The notes under the pieces were generated by a model that saw only the letters and a program-made list of their open reading frames with translations, was not told where the DNA came from and did not search any database. 64,000 nt of DNA from Ollibium composti (GTDB lineage: Bacteria > Pseudomonadota > Alphaproteobacteria > Rhizobiales > Rhizobiaceae). Where the stretch lies: NCBI RefSeq assembly GCF_004801285.1, contig NZ_SSNY01000001.1:186001-250000 (forward strand), in the 5' to 3' direction. Each line of letters begins with the position of its first letter. Within the stretch, counting starts at the first letter, position 1. The position numbers and the translations under genes are program-made. Of the stretch, positions 38,056 to 48,430 are shown one piece after another.

Positions 38056-39093
38056 TCACCCCACCAGTATCTTCTCGATGGCCGGTTGGTTCAGGCCCTT
38101 CAACCCGATGACCACCAGCCGCGAGCGTCTGTCCTCGCTGGGCGCCCAGGCGCGGTCGTAGTAGTGGTTGACGCGCGGGCCGACGGCCTGCACCAGAAGC
38201 CGCATCGGCTTGCCGGCGACGTCGACGAAACCCTTCAGGCGCAGCACGTTCTCGGCTTCGGCGGCCGCCGCGACACGCTTTGCCAACTCGTCCGGGTCGA
38301 CGATCGAGGGGATTTCGACCACGAAGGTGTCGAAGTCGTCGTGCTCGTGGTCGCCCAGCCCGTCGTGATGGCTCTTGCGGTTCTCGATGTCGTCCTCGAC
38401 CGCCAGCGCGAGGCCGAGCAGCACCGAGGGATCGACCTTGCCCTGCGAAGTCGGCACGATTTTCACCGCCGGCTTCACATGGTCGCCCAGGATGGCGTTG
38501 GCCTTGGCGGATGCCGTACCGTCCATCAGGTCGCTCTTGGACAGGATGATGAGATCGGCGCAGGCGACCTGATCCTCGAACACTTCCTCCACCGGGTCGT
38601 CGTGGTCGAGGCTGTCGTCGGCGGCGCGCTGGGCGGCCAGCGCCTCCATGTCGGAGGCGACCTGGCCGGCGGCGAGCGCCGGGCCGTCGACCACGGCGAC
38701 GACGCCGTCGACGGTGACGCGGCTCTTCACGCTGGGCCACTGGAAGGCCTGCACCAGCGGCTTGGGCAAAGCGAGGCCGGACGTTTCGATGAGGATATGG
38801 TCGACCTTCGGTGTGCGCGCGAGAATCTGGTCCAATGCCGGGACGAAGTCGTCGGCGACGGTGCAGCAGATACAACCGTTGGACAGTTCGACGATGTTTT
38901 CCTCCGGGCAGGTGTCGATGCCGCAGCCTTTCAGGATTTCGCCGTCGACGCCGACATCGCCGAACTCGTTGACGATCAGCGCCAGCCGCTTGCCCTTGGC
39001 GGTTTCGAGCAGGTGGCGGATCAGCGTCGTCTTGCCGGCGCCGAGGAAGCCGGTAACGACAGTGCAGGGAACGCGGGCGGCGGTAGCGGTCAT
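38056..39093 (-). CDS. cobW: CobW-type GTPase, cobalamin-associated metal chaperone
   Basis: A 345-residue G3E GTPase. The P-loop is TGFLGAGKTTLIRHLL (about 14-29), the GCICC metal site lies in ELSNGCICCTVADDF (about 69-83), Walker B is ILIETSGLALPKP and the guanine site LSKSD. A His-rich stretch (HHDGLGDHEHDD, about 227-238) precedes the C-terminal CobW_C domain. The family delivers cobalt or other metals; here the likely client is the CobN chelatase encoded next. The ATG overlaps the DUF1636 stop (ATGA). Confidence 0.95.
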   Translation of the reverse strand: MTATAARVPCTVVTGFLGAGKTTLIRHLLETAKGKRLALIVNEFGDVGVDGEILKGCGIDTCPEENIVELSNGCICCTVADDFVPALDQILARTPKVDHILIETSGLALPKPLVQAFQWPSVKSRVTVDGVVAVVDGPALAAGQVASDMEALAAQRAADDSLDHDDPVEEVFEDQVACADLIILSKSDLMDGTASAKANAILGDHVKPAVKIVPTSQGKVDPSVLLGLALAVEDDIENRKSHHDGLGDHEHDDFDTFVVEIPSIVDPDELAKRVAAAAEAENVLRLKGFVDVAGKPMRLLVQAVGPRVNHYYDRAWAPSEDRRSRLVVIGLKGLNQPAIEKILVG

Positions 39094-39533
39094 GGGACGT
39101 CCTTCGTGAAAGCAAGGGGAGGAATGCGCGCGACGAGACCGCGCTTGAGCGAATCGGGGCGGCCGCGCCAGGGGATCAGACCGTCCGTGGATGTCGAGAA
39201 AAGCCGGGCGCCGGCGACGAGATCGGCGCCGCTGTCGGGCGCGAGGTCGCCGAAGACGTAGCTCCAGCAACCGTCGCGCAGCAGCGCGGCCGACAGCCGG
39301 CGCTTGCAGTTGCCGAGGCATTCGACGGTGCGCACGCTTATGGCGTCGTTGCTTGCGGCACGCCGTGCATCCTGCGCCAGAAGACTGCCGGCGCGCGGAT
39401 GGGCGTCGGAACCGGTTTCGTCGCGGCAGGTCGCGCAGACGAGGATGGTGACGCTGCCTAGCACGGGGGCGTCGCGCTCGCTTTCGGACACAGGGTCCGC
39501 CGGTTCAGCCGGGAAGATGCCGTCGCGATCCAA
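39090..39533 (-). CDS. DUF1636 metal-binding-type protein
   Basis: About 147 residues. The DUF1636 features are VTILVCATCRDETG (CxxC), VECLGNCKRRLSAALL (CxxxC) and the terminal PDSLKRGLVARIPP; a thioredoxin-like ferredoxin fold with conserved cysteines. The family is often found beside cobW and cobN, suggesting a metal or Fe-S role in cobalamin synthesis, which is inference. The TTG at 39533 has AAGGAG (minus strand, 39540-39545) exactly 6 nt upstream; the longer frame runs back into the riboswitch. A GTG at 39464 is the alternative start. Confidence 0.83.
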   Translation of the reverse strand: MDRDGIFPAEPADPVSESERDAPVLGSVTILVCATCRDETGSDAHPRAGSLLAQDARRAASNDAISVRTVECLGNCKRRLSAALLRDGCWSYVFGDLAPDSGADLVAGARLFSTSTDGLIPWRGRPDSLKRGLVARIPPLAFTKDVP

Positions 39534-39545
39534 ATCGGGCTCCTT

Positions 39546-39565
39546 GTCCGGGACACCCGCCGGAC
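39546..39565 (-). promoter_or_regulatory. Hairpin abutting the ribosome site, possible riboswitch expression platform
   Basis: On the minus strand GTCCGG...CCGGAC forms a 6-bp stem ending directly against AAGGAG of the DUF1636 gene. Position between the cobalamin aptamer and the start suits a translation-control element. This is inference from location and pairing only. Confidence 0.45.
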
Positions 39566-39576
39566 GGTCGGATTCT

Positions 39577-39763
39577 GCATTCGGACGGCAGGTCTCCTGG
39601 CTCGCGGGTCGCCGCCCTTGCCGCCTTCCCGGACAATTCCAGTGGCTTTCGGCGCGGGCTCGTCGCTCACAGTTGCGGGGACAGCCGCGGCTTTGGAACC
39701 TTGCGATCCCGCACCGCATTCCCTCTTAGCTTCTTCCTGTTGGGGAAGAAGACCATCCGATGC
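39577..39763 (-). promoter_or_regulatory. Cobalamin riboswitch
   Basis: Read on the minus strand, the conserved B12-box blocks appear in order: AAGAGGGAATGCGGTG, CTGTCCCCGCAACTGTGAGC, AAAGCCACTGG, and the 3' signature GCCAGGAGACCTGCC. The ends pair as P1 (GCATCGGATGG with CCGTCCGAATGC). It lies 43 nt before the DUF1636 start, so it should shut down DUF1636-cobW-cobNGHIJ when adenosylcobalamin is plentiful. Confidence 0.95.
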
Positions 39764-39821
39764 GGATTTAGGCCGTGGGCAAGCTGACTGTCAATGTCGG
39801 CTTCATCGGCGTGGACGGCTC

Positions 39822-40736
39822 TCATCGCGAGGGCAGGCCGCGCCGCTGCCATTCGCCGGGCGGGATCGGTTCTCCGATCCGGAAGGCGAAGGACACCACC
39901 TTCGTCGCGTCGGCGTCGACCTCGCAACGGTAGCTCAGGTCCCGCCATTGGCCGTTGGCGCGGAAGGCCACGCCCGGAACGTTGATCACGTTGCCGGATT
40001 CCAGCCGGGAGGACGGCAGGAGGTCGGCAAAGTAAGGCGGGACGTTGCGCAGTAACTGCTCGCGCAGTTCCGACACGCACAGCGTGGCTCCCCGCGCGCT
40101 GCGCGGCAGACCGCCTATCGCGGTCGTCGCCAATGCATTGCCGGTCGCCGACGGCGAGAACAGCTTTTTCGCCTGCCTGAGCTTTGGGGCGCCCGGCTTT
40201 TTGGCGGTCTCTTTCGGTCGCGCCGTCTCCGTTGGCCTCGCGGTCGGCGTTGCGGCCGCATCCGGCAGTGCAAGCTCGGATTCCGAGTCGTCGGCCTCTG
40301 TGTCTTCCTTTTCGGCCTCGGTCTGCTCGTCCGGCAGTTGTTGCGTATCCGAAGGCTTCGCTTCTTGCTCGGCGCTGTTTCCTTCGAGTGATTTTTTGGG
40401 ACCGCTGTCCTTTTCGCCGTATTGGACGACAGGATTGAAGCTGGGGACCGGGCTTGGAGATGCCGGCGTTTCCTTTGCGGGAGGCGGCGGCGGTTCGGCT
40501 TTCTTTTCAGGTGGCTTTTCGGCATCCGGCCTCGGTGCGGGAGGCTCCGTCTTGGGCTTGGGGGGCTGTTCGGGCGGGGGAACGAGATCGACGCTGACCG
40601 ACTGGTCCTTTTCCGGCTTCAGGAGGGAGTGCGGCAGTCCGAAAATCAGCAATGCGAGGATGACGAGATGCAGCCCGGCCGAAACGGGCAAGGCAAATCC
40701 TGAAAGCCAGCGCTGCTCTGGTCTGTCGTCCTGCAT
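39822..40736 (-). CDS. TonB-like proline-rich protein with DUF930 domain
   Basis: A 304-residue protein. One N-terminal membrane helix (about 15-33, GLHLVILALLIFGLP) is followed by a long Pro/Glu/Lys-rich periplasmic stretch (about 50-190) like that of TonB. The C-terminal DUF930 domain (about 215-304) has LCVSELREQLLRNVPPYF, SYRCEVDADATKVVSFAFRI and IPPGEWQRRGLP. Its stop lies just upstream of the cobalamin riboswitch on the same strand, so it is in the riboswitch's upstream neighbourhood but not under its control. A link to B12 uptake is possible but unproven. Confidence 0.78.
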   Translation of the reverse strand: MQDDRPEQRWLSGFALPVSAGLHLVILALLIFGLPHSLLKPEKDQSVSVDLVPPPEQPPKPKTEPPAPRPDAEKPPEKKAEPPPPPAKETPASPSPVPSFNPVVQYGEKDSGPKKSLEGNSAEQEAKPSDTQQLPDEQTEAEKEDTEADDSESELALPDAAATPTARPTETARPKETAKKPGAPKLRQAKKLFSPSATGNALATTAIGGLPRSARGATLCVSELREQLLRNVPPYFADLLPSSRLESGNVINVPGVAFRANGQWRDLSYRCEVDADATKVVSFAFRIGEPIPPGEWQRRGLPSR

Positions 40737-40824
40737 CGCGATCTATGTGGATCGGAATGGTGGCGGCACAATGTGCCGGCGGGCAAACGCAGCGCGTACA
40801 GGTTCAGGCGCCCGATGACAACAG

Positions 40825-42048
40825 TCAGGCCCTTTTGGCGACGGGTTGTCGGGCCAGATCCAGCAATGCCGGGCCAAGATCGCCGGCAGGCGTGATGTCC
40901 AGCCGTTCGAGGGCCAGCCAGCCTTGCATGCGCAGCAACTCCTCGAACAGGTGGGCAGCCGTATCGGCGGGCGCGGCCTCTTCCGCGTAGGCGGCGTGGA
41001 CACGCAGCACGCTTGCCGGACGGTCGGCGCGCAGGTCGACGCGGGCAACGATCCGGTCGCCGAGCAGGAAGGGCAGCACGTAATAGCCGTACTGGCGCTT
41101 CTCGGCCGGCGTGTAGATCTCGATGCGGTAGCGGAAGCCGAACAGCGCCTCCGCGCGGGCGCGCTCGAAGACGACGGGATCGAAGGGGGCGAGCAAAGTG
41201 CGCGCTTCGATGCGGCGCGGCGTGCGCGCGTCCTTGTGCAGGAAGGCGGGCTTGTTCCAGCCTTCGACGCGCACCGGCTTGAGCGTGCCGTCCTCGACCA
41301 GTTCGTCCAGGGCCGTCTTCGTCTCCTCGGGGGCGAGGCGGAAATAGTCGCGCAGGCAGGCATAGGTGGCGACGCCATGGGCGCGGGCGGACATGGCGAG
41401 CAGTTCGCGATGGGCGTCGCGCGCCGATGGCACCGGCAGGTCGAGGACGGATTTCGGCAGGACCCGCTCGGGCAGGTCGTAGTAGCGCTCGAAGCCGCGC
41501 CGCGAATGGGTGGTGATGAGGCCAGCCCAGAACAGCCATTCGAAGGCCGCCTTGGCGTCGCTCCAGCCCCACCAGCCGCCCTTGCCCTTGTGGCCTTCGA
41601 TGTCGGACGCCGGGATCGGGCCGCGCGTCTTCACCTCATTGTGAATGTCCTCGATGAAGGCGCGATTGCCGTTGGCCCATTCCGCAAGCCCCTTGTAGAT
41701 TTCGGCAGGATCGTTGGCGCGCGCCCGTTCCATGCGCCATTGCAGCAGCGGCCAGGTTTCCACCGGCAACAGCGACGCTTCATGCGCCCAGTATTCGAAC
41801 AGCAGCCGATTTCGGCCGACCGACGCATCGTCCAGCAGCGAAACGGGGTAGGGGCCGAGCCGCGAATAGAGCGGCATGTAATGCGCGCGCACCACGGCGG
41901 CGACGGAATCGATCTGGAACAGGCCGGTGCGCGCCAGCACGCGTTTGAGGTGCCGGCGGTCCGGTGTGATGCCCGGCCCGGCGTCGGCGAAACCCTGTGC
42001 GGCAAGCGCGATGCGGCGAGCCGCCGCGAGCGAGATTTTTTCCTTCAT
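40825..42048 (-). CDS. YcaQ-family winged-helix DNA glycosylase-like protein
   Basis: A 407-residue protein of the DUF1006/YcaQ (HTH_42) family, some members of which open interstrand cross-links as DNA glycosylases. Family blocks: ISLAAARRIALAAQGF, FQIDSVAAVVRAHYMPLYSR, EYWAHEASLLP and FDPVVFERARAEALFGF. The start at 42048 gives MKEKISLAAARR, the usual family start. Whether this one cleaves cross-links is inference from the family. It diverges from the nuo operon. Confidence 0.83.
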   Translation of the reverse strand: MKEKISLAAARRIALAAQGFADAGPGITPDRRHLKRVLARTGLFQIDSVAAVVRAHYMPLYSRLGPYPVSLLDDASVGRNRLLFEYWAHEASLLPVETWPLLQWRMERARANDPAEIYKGLAEWANGNRAFIEDIHNEVKTRGPIPASDIEGHKGKGGWWGWSDAKAAFEWLFWAGLITTHSRRGFERYYDLPERVLPKSVLDLPVPSARDAHRELLAMSARAHGVATYACLRDYFRLAPEETKTALDELVEDGTLKPVRVEGWNKPAFLHKDARTPRRIEARTLLAPFDPVVFERARAEALFGFRYRIEIYTPAEKRQYGYYVLPFLLGDRIVARVDLRADRPASVLRVHAAYAEEAAPADTAAHLFEELLRMQGWLALERLDITPAGDLGPALLDLARQPVAKRA

Positions 42049-42383
42049 GCGTTCCGTTTTCCGGCCTGGCCGGCAGCCCGGTCGTCCATTGATTCCCATC
42101 ATCCTAGCAGGCCGGCGGCAGTATTCGTGTCAGGAGAAAAAGTGGAGTAAAATACGAAGGAAATCAAACGGGAGCGGTTCGGCGCGGTTTTGCGTGATCT
42201 GCCGCGACGGCACGTAAATTTGGCCAATGTTTGACTTGCTTCGGGGGGATCGCTGCGCTAACCCTCGCCGCGTTGCAGCATGGACTTTTTAAAGCGGTTT
42301 AGCGGTGAAACGCCGCGCTTCCGGACCATCGTTTCGTGCTGTAGGTTTTTGCAGCGGAGTAACCGCGCAAGGAAAGTCGGAGC
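42049..42383. other. Divergent intergenic region upstream of nuoA
   Basis: 335 bp holding the promoters for the YcaQ-like gene and the nuo operon. I see no gene. TTGACT at 42231-42236 is a reasonable -35 candidate for nuoA, but the downstream -10 is unclear (GCTAAC is 20 bp away). A long G/C-rich leader precedes nuoA. Confidence 0.4.
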
Positions 42384-42749
42384 ATGAACGCACTCATCGG
42401 CTCTTATCTGCCCGTCGTCATCTTCATAGCGGTGGCGATGGTCGTCGGTCTGGCACTGATCGTGGCGCCGTTCCTGATCGCCTACCGCAATCCCGACCCG
42501 GAGAAGCTGTCGGCCTACGAGTGCGGCTTCAATTCCTTCGACGACGCCCGCATGAAATTCGACATCCGCTTCTATCTGGTGTCGATCCTGTTCATCATCT
42601 TCGACCTCGAGGTCGCTTTCCTGTTTCCGTGGGCCGTGTCCTTCGGCGAGATCGGCATGCTCGGCTTCTGGTCGATGATGGTATTTTTGGCGGTGCTGAC
42701 CATCGGCTTCGTCTATGAGTGGAAGAAGGGAGCGCTGGAATGGGATTGA
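42384..42749 (+). CDS. nuoA: NADH-quinone oxidoreductase subunit A
   Basis: A 121-residue membrane subunit with three hydrophobic helices. [20 protein letters not shown] is the conserved loop at the junction of membrane and peripheral arms, then [20 protein letters not shown]. First gene of the complex I operon; its last 10 bases overlap nuoB. Confidence 0.97.
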   Translation: MNALIGSYLPVVIFIAVAMVVGLALIVAPFLIAYRNPDPEKLSAYECGFNSFDDARMKFDIRFYLVSILFIIFDLEVAFLFPWAVSFGEIGMLGFWSMMVFLAVLTIGFVYEWKKGALEWD

Positions 42750-43321
42750 ACCCGAACCCCGGCACGCTCGTCGCCCCGCAGCCGAAGGGCATTCTTGATC
42801 CTGCCACCGGCAAGCCGGTCGGCTCGACCGATCCGTTCTTCGTCGAGGTCAACAACGAGTTGGCCGACAAGGGCTTCCTCGTCACCTCGCTCGATGCGCT
42901 GATCACCTGGGCGCGCACCGGCTCGCTGATGTACATGACGTTCGGCTTGGCCTGCTGCGCGGTGGAGATGATCCACAAGGCGATGCCGCGTTACGATTCC
43001 GAGCGCTTCGGCATCGCGCCGCGCGCCTCACCGCGCCAGTCCGACGTGATGATCGTCGCCGGCACCCTGACCAACAAGATGGCGCCGGCGCTGCGCAAGG
43101 TCTACGACCAGATGCCGGAGCCGCGCTACGTCATCTCGATGGGCTCGTGCGCCAACGGCGGCGGCTACTATCACTATTCCTATTCGGTGGTGCGCGGCTG
43201 CGACCGCATCGTGCCGGTGGATATTTACGTGCCCGGCTGCCCGCCGAGTGCGGAAGCGCTGCTCTATGGCCTTCTTCTTCTACAGAAGAAGATCCGCCGT
43301 ACCGGCACGATCGAGCGGTGA
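42740..43321 (+). CDS. nuoB: NADH-quinone oxidoreductase subunit B
   Basis: A 193-residue subunit that carries cluster N2, the last Fe-S centre before quinone. The cysteines lie in [10 protein letters not shown] (tandem Cys), [15 protein letters not shown] and [15 protein letters not shown]. The N-terminal 35 residues are a Pro/Gly-rich extension typical of alphaproteobacteria. The ATG at 42740 overlaps the nuoA end. Confidence 0.97.
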   Translation: MGLNPNPGTLVAPQPKGILDPATGKPVGSTDPFFVEVNNELADKGFLVTSLDALITWARTGSLMYMTFGLACCAVEMIHKAMPRYDSERFGIAPRASPRQSDVMIVAGTLTNKMAPALRKVYDQMPEPRYVISMGSCANGGGYYHYSYSVVRGCDRIVPVDIYVPGCPPSAEALLYGLLLLQKKIRRTGTIER

Positions 43322-43326
43322 GACCC

Positions 43327-43932
43327 ATGAGCGAAGCTCTCAGCGGCCTGGCCGCCCACCTGCGCGAAAAGCTCGGCGAAGCCGTGCTCGACAGCGTGGT
43401 CGCCTATGGCGAGTTGACCGTGCAGGTCGCGCCGGCGGACATCGTCAAGGCGGCGACCTTCCTGCGCGACGACGCGAAGTGCCGCTTCGTGTCGATCATC
43501 GACGTTTCGGGCGCCGACTATCCTTACCGCGATCAGCGCTTCGACGTGGTCTACCACCTTTTGTCGCCGACCAAGAACCTGCGCATCCGCCTCAAGGTGC
43601 ATGCCGACGAGGAGACGGTGGTGCCGTCGGTCACCGGCGTATGGCCGGGCGCCGACTGGTTCGAGCGCGAGACCTACGACCTCTACGGCGTGCTGTTCTC
43701 CGGCCATCCGGACCTGCGCCGCATCCTCACCGACTACGGCTTCGAGGGGCATCCGCTGCGCAAGGATTTCCCGCTCACCGGCTTTGTCGAGGTGCGCTAC
43801 GACGACGAGGCCAAGCGGGTGATCTACGAGCCGGTGGAACTGAAGCAGGAATTCCGCAACTTCGACTTTTTGTCCCCGTGGGAAGGCACCGACTACGTGC
43901 TGCCGGGTGACGAGAAGGCCAAGACGAACTGA
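43327..43932 (+). CDS. nuoC: NADH-quinone oxidoreductase subunit C
   Basis: A 201-residue peripheral subunit, separate from NuoD as in alphaproteobacteria and mitochondria (fused in E. coli). [22 protein letters not shown] is the family signature, followed by [20 protein letters not shown]. It starts 5 bases after nuoB. Confidence 0.97.
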   Translation: MSEALSGLAAHLREKLGEAVLDSVVAYGELTVQVAPADIVKAATFLRDDAKCRFVSIIDVSGADYPYRDQRFDVVYHLLSPTKNLRIRLKVHADEETVVPSVTGVWPGADWFERETYDLYGVLFSGHPDLRRILTDYGFEGHPLRKDFPLTGFVEVRYDDEAKRVIYEPVELKQEFRNFDFLSPWEGTDYVLPGDEKAKTN

Positions 43933-43940
43933 GGCGCGGC

Positions 43941-45131
43941 ATGGCCGAAACATCGGTACGCAACTTCAACATCAATTTTGGACCTCAGCACCCTGCGGCG
44001 CATGGTGTTTTGCGCCTCGTGCTGGAGCTCGACGGCGAGGTTGTCGACCGCGTCGATCCGCATATCGGGCTGTTGCACCGCGGCACCGAGAAGCTGATGG
44101 AGGCCAAGACCTATCTGCAGGCGGTGCCCTATCTCGACCGGCTCGACTATTGCGCGCCGATGAACCAGGAGCACGCCTACTGCCTGGCCGTCGAGCGGCT
44201 TCTCGGCATCGAGGTGCCGAAGCGCGGGCAGCTGATCCGGGTGCTCTACTCCGAGATCGGCCGCATCATGAGCCATATCCTCAACGTGACGACGCAGGCC
44301 ATGGACGTCGGTGCGCTGACGCCGCCGCTGTGGGGCTTCGTCGAGCGCGAGAAGCTGATGGTGTTCTATGAGCGCGCCTCGGGTTCGCGCATGCATGCGG
44401 CCTATTTCCGGCCGGGTGGCGTGCACCAGGACCTGCCGAAGCAGCTTCTGGAGGATATCGGCCGCTGGATCGACCCGTTCCTGAAATCGATCGACGACCT
44501 AGACGAGCTTCTGACGGAAAACCGCATTTTCAAGCAGCGCAACGCCGACATCGGCGTGGTGTCGCTGGCGGATGCCTGGGCCTGGGGGTTCTCGGGCGTG
44601 ATGGTGCGCGGCTCGGGCGCGGCCTGGGACCTGCGGAAGTCGCAACCCTACGAATGCTATGCCGAGATGGATTTCGACGTTCCGATCGGCAAGAACGGCG
44701 ACTGCTACGACCGCTATCTGATCCGCATGGAAGAGATGCGGCAGTCGGCGAAGATCATGCGCCAGTGCCTCGACCTGCTGCTCGGCAAGGAATCCACCGG
44801 GCCGGTGTCCAACATCGACGGCAAGGTCGTGCCGCCCAAGCGCGCGGCGATGAAGCGGTCGATGGAATCGCTGATCCATCACTTCAAGCTCTATACCGAG
44901 GGCTACCGCGTGCCGGCGGGCGAGGTCTATGCCGCCGTCGAGGCGCCGAAGGGCGAGTTCGGCGTCTATCTGGTGGCCGACGGCACCAACAAGCCGTACC
45001 GCGTGAAGCTGCGGGCGCCGGGCTTCGCCCATCTGCAGGCGATGGATTTCCTGTGCCGCGGCCACATGCTGGCCGACGTTACCGCCGTGCTCGGCTCCCT
45101 CGATATCGTTTTCGGTGAGGTTGACCGCTAA
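43941..45131 (+). CDS. nuoD: NADH-quinone oxidoreductase subunit D
   Basis: A 396-residue subunit of the quinone-binding cavity. [20 protein letters not shown] at the start and [16 protein letters not shown] are the family signature; SPRG-type motifs are replaced by the usual C-terminal [20 protein letters not shown]. It is directly abutted by nuoE (ATG right after the TAA). Confidence 0.97.
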   Translation: MAETSVRNFNINFGPQHPAAHGVLRLVLELDGEVVDRVDPHIGLLHRGTEKLMEAKTYLQAVPYLDRLDYCAPMNQEHAYCLAVERLLGIEVPKRGQLIRVLYSEIGRIMSHILNVTTQAMDVGALTPPLWGFVEREKLMVFYERASGSRMHAAYFRPGGVHQDLPKQLLEDIGRWIDPFLKSIDDLDELLTENRIFKQRNADIGVVSLADAWAWGFSGVMVRGSGAAWDLRKSQPYECYAEMDFDVPIGKNGDCYDRYLIRMEEMRQSAKIMRQCLDLLLGKESTGPVSNIDGKVVPPKRAAMKRSMESLIHHFKLYTEGYRVPAGEVYAAVEAPKGEFGVYLVADGTNKPYRVKLRAPGFAHLQAMDFLCRGHMLADVTAVLGSLDIVFGEVDR

Positions 45132-46382
45132 ATGTCCGTACGTCGTCTCGCAGAAGCCAGCGTCCAGCCCGCCAGCTTCGCCTTCAACAAGGCGAACACG
45201 GCGGCGGCGAAGAAGTGGATCGCCAAGTATCCGAAGGGCCGGCAGCAGTCGGCGATCATCCCGCTCCTGATGCTGGCGCAGGAGCAGGAAGGCTGGGTCA
45301 CGAAGGCTGCGATCGAGTCCGTCTGCGACATGCTCGACATGCCCTATATCCGCGGGCTCGAGGTTGCGACCTTCTATACGCAGTATCAGTTGAAGCCGGT
45401 CGGCACGCGCGCGCATATCCAGGTCTGCGGCACGACGCCCTGCATGCTGCGCGGTGCCGGCGAGTTGATGGACGTGTGCAGGTCCAAGATCCATCACGAG
45501 CAGTTCCACACCAATGCCGCCGGCACGCTGTCGTGGGAGGAGGTCGAATGCCTCGGCGCCTGCGTGAACGCGCCGATGGTCATGGTGTTCAAGGACACCT
45601 ACGAGGATTTGACGCCCGAGCGCCTGGCCGAGATCATCGACGCCTTCGAGGCGGGCAAGGGCGCGTCCGTCAAGCCCGGCCCGCAGGTCGACCGCTTCTA
45701 TTCCGCGCCGGCCGGCGGCTTCATCGCGCTGAAGGACGAGAAGGCGGTGCTGAAGGCGACGCGCGACAAGCAGGCCAAGGCGGCTGCGAAAGCTGCCGAA
45801 GTGCCACCGTCGAACGCGGCCAAGCCCTCTACCGACAAGGCCGAGACGAACCCTTCGCTAAAGGCGCCCGCCAAGCCGAAGCCGAAACCCGCCGCCGAGG
45901 CGATTTCGCCGGCACCGGCCTTCGACAAGAAGAAGGCGGACCAGGCCGAGCCGGCGGTGGAAGCGGTGAAGGGCAAGCAGCGCACGCGGCCGATCCCGCC
46001 GCAAGGCGCGGCGAGTGCCTACAAGGCGCCGGAAATGCTGAAGGGCGAGCCGATCGGTGTGGCCGGCAAGGTCGTCGCCAAGCCGGCGAAGCCGTCGCTG
46101 GAGGACAAGAACCGTCCCAAGGGCATCGAAAAGCCGGTGGCCGTCGATGATCTCCAGCTGATCTCCGGCGTCGGGCCGAAGAACGAGAAGATCCTGCACG
46201 ATCTCGGCATCTTCACCTTCGCGCAGGTGGCTGCGTGGAAGAAGGCCGAGCGTGAGTGGGTCGACGCATACCTGAATTTCCACGGCCGCATTGAGCGCGA
46301 GGATTGGACCAAGCAGGCCAAGGCGCTCGCCAAGGGCGGCGTGGCCGAATACATCCGCGTCTTCGGCAAGAAGCCGGTCTGA
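45132..46382 (+). CDS. nuoE: NADH-quinone oxidoreductase subunit E with C-terminal HhH-like extension
   Basis: A 416-residue protein. Residues about 15-185 are the normal thioredoxin-fold subunit with the 2Fe-2S cluster cysteines in [12 protein letters not shown] and [10 protein letters not shown]. Then comes an Ala/Pro/Lys-rich linker (about 200-330), ending in a module (about 338-405) with [29 protein letters not shown] and [10 protein letters not shown]. The same module closes the gene at 47708. NuoE of E. coli lacks all of this (166 residues). The module resembles helix-hairpin-helix folds; its role in complex I is unknown. Confidence 0.95.
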   Translation: MSVRRLAEASVQPASFAFNKANTAAAKKWIAKYPKGRQQSAIIPLLMLAQEQEGWVTKAAIESVCDMLDMPYIRGLEVATFYTQYQLKPVGTRAHIQVCGTTPCMLRGAGELMDVCRSKIHHEQFHTNAAGTLSWEEVECLGACVNAPMVMVFKDTYEDLTPERLAEIIDAFEAGKGASVKPGPQVDRFYSAPAGGFIALKDEKAVLKATRDKQAKAAAKAAEVPPSNAAKPSTDKAETNPSLKAPAKPKPKPAAEAISPAPAFDKKKADQAEPAVEAVKGKQRTRPIPPQGAASAYKAPEMLKGEPIGVAGKVVAKPAKPSLEDKNRPKGIEKPVAVDDLQLISGVGPKNEKILHDLGIFTFAQVAAWKKAEREWVDAYLNFHGRIEREDWTKQAKALAKGGVAEYIRVFGKKPV

Positions 46383-46395
46383 GGAGCGAGAAACG

Positions 46396-47700
<1,305 letters not shown>

Positions 47701-47707
47701 GAGAGCC

Positions 47708-48361
47708 ATGAGCAAGCCCAACAGGAAGGAGATGCCGCAGGAGATGGCCAGCGCCGTCAACCTGATGGCGCATCCGCTGGCGGGTGCGGCGGCGCTGTCG
47801 GCCATCGGTTTCGGCGTCGCCAGCCAGGCGCTCGGCATGTGGGTCGGTGCGGTTGCCGGCGCCACCGAAGCGTCCGGGCGACTGTTGCAGGCGGCCTTCG
47901 AGGACAATGCGAAGGCGGAGCGGTCGGTGGCCGCGGCCAAAGTCAGGGCGCGTGCGAAAAGCGTGATGGAACAGGCGCAGACCGTCGCCCGCGAGGTCAA
48001 CCAGGTGGCCACTCGCACGGTGGTCGAACAGGCTACCGTCGACAGCGCGGCAAAGCCGGTCGCCGTGGCGCCGAAGCCGGTTTCCGTTGCCGCACCGCAG
48101 GCGGTTGTGCCGGCGAAGCGCAAGCAGCCGAAGGCGATCGCGAAGCCTGAGATACCGGACGACCTGAAGGCGATTTCCGGCATCGGCCCGAAGCTGGAGC
48201 AGGTGCTGAACGGGCTGGGTATCTGGACCTATCGGCAGGTCGCGGCATGGTCCGGGCAGGAGATCGCCTGGGTGGACGAGCACCTGGGCTTCAACGGCCG
48301 GATCGGGCGTGACGACTGGACGGGGCAGGCCGCCGATCTGGCGGGCCGCGCCACGGGATGA
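47708..48361 (+). CDS. Extra nuo-operon gene: phasin-like helix plus HhH-like module
   Basis: A 217-residue protein placed between nuoF and nuoG (7 bp after nuoF). The N-terminal part has two hydrophobic-amphipathic helices (LAGAAALSAIGFGVASQAL, about 23-41) and a helical stretch to about 105 resembling phasin-type sequences. The C-terminal 65 residues (about 150-214) repeat the NuoE module: LKAISGIGPKLEQVLNGLGI, WTYRQVAAW, FNGRIGRDDW. Sharing a module with NuoE suggests association with complex I or its assembly. I do not know a function. Confidence 0.85.
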   Translation: MSKPNRKEMPQEMASAVNLMAHPLAGAAALSAIGFGVASQALGMWVGAVAGATEASGRLLQAAFEDNAKAERSVAAAKVRARAKSVMEQAQTVAREVNQVATRTVVEQATVDSAAKPVAVAPKPVSVAAPQAVVPAKRKQPKAIAKPEIPDDLKAISGIGPKLEQVLNGLGIWTYRQVAAWSGQEIAWVDEHLGFNGRIGRDDWTGQAADLAGRATG

Positions 48362-48430
48362 TGAACGAGATACGGGCGGTTTCGGCCGCTTTCGGACAAG
48401 AGTTGCGGTTTTCCGCAGGGGTTTAGGCGA

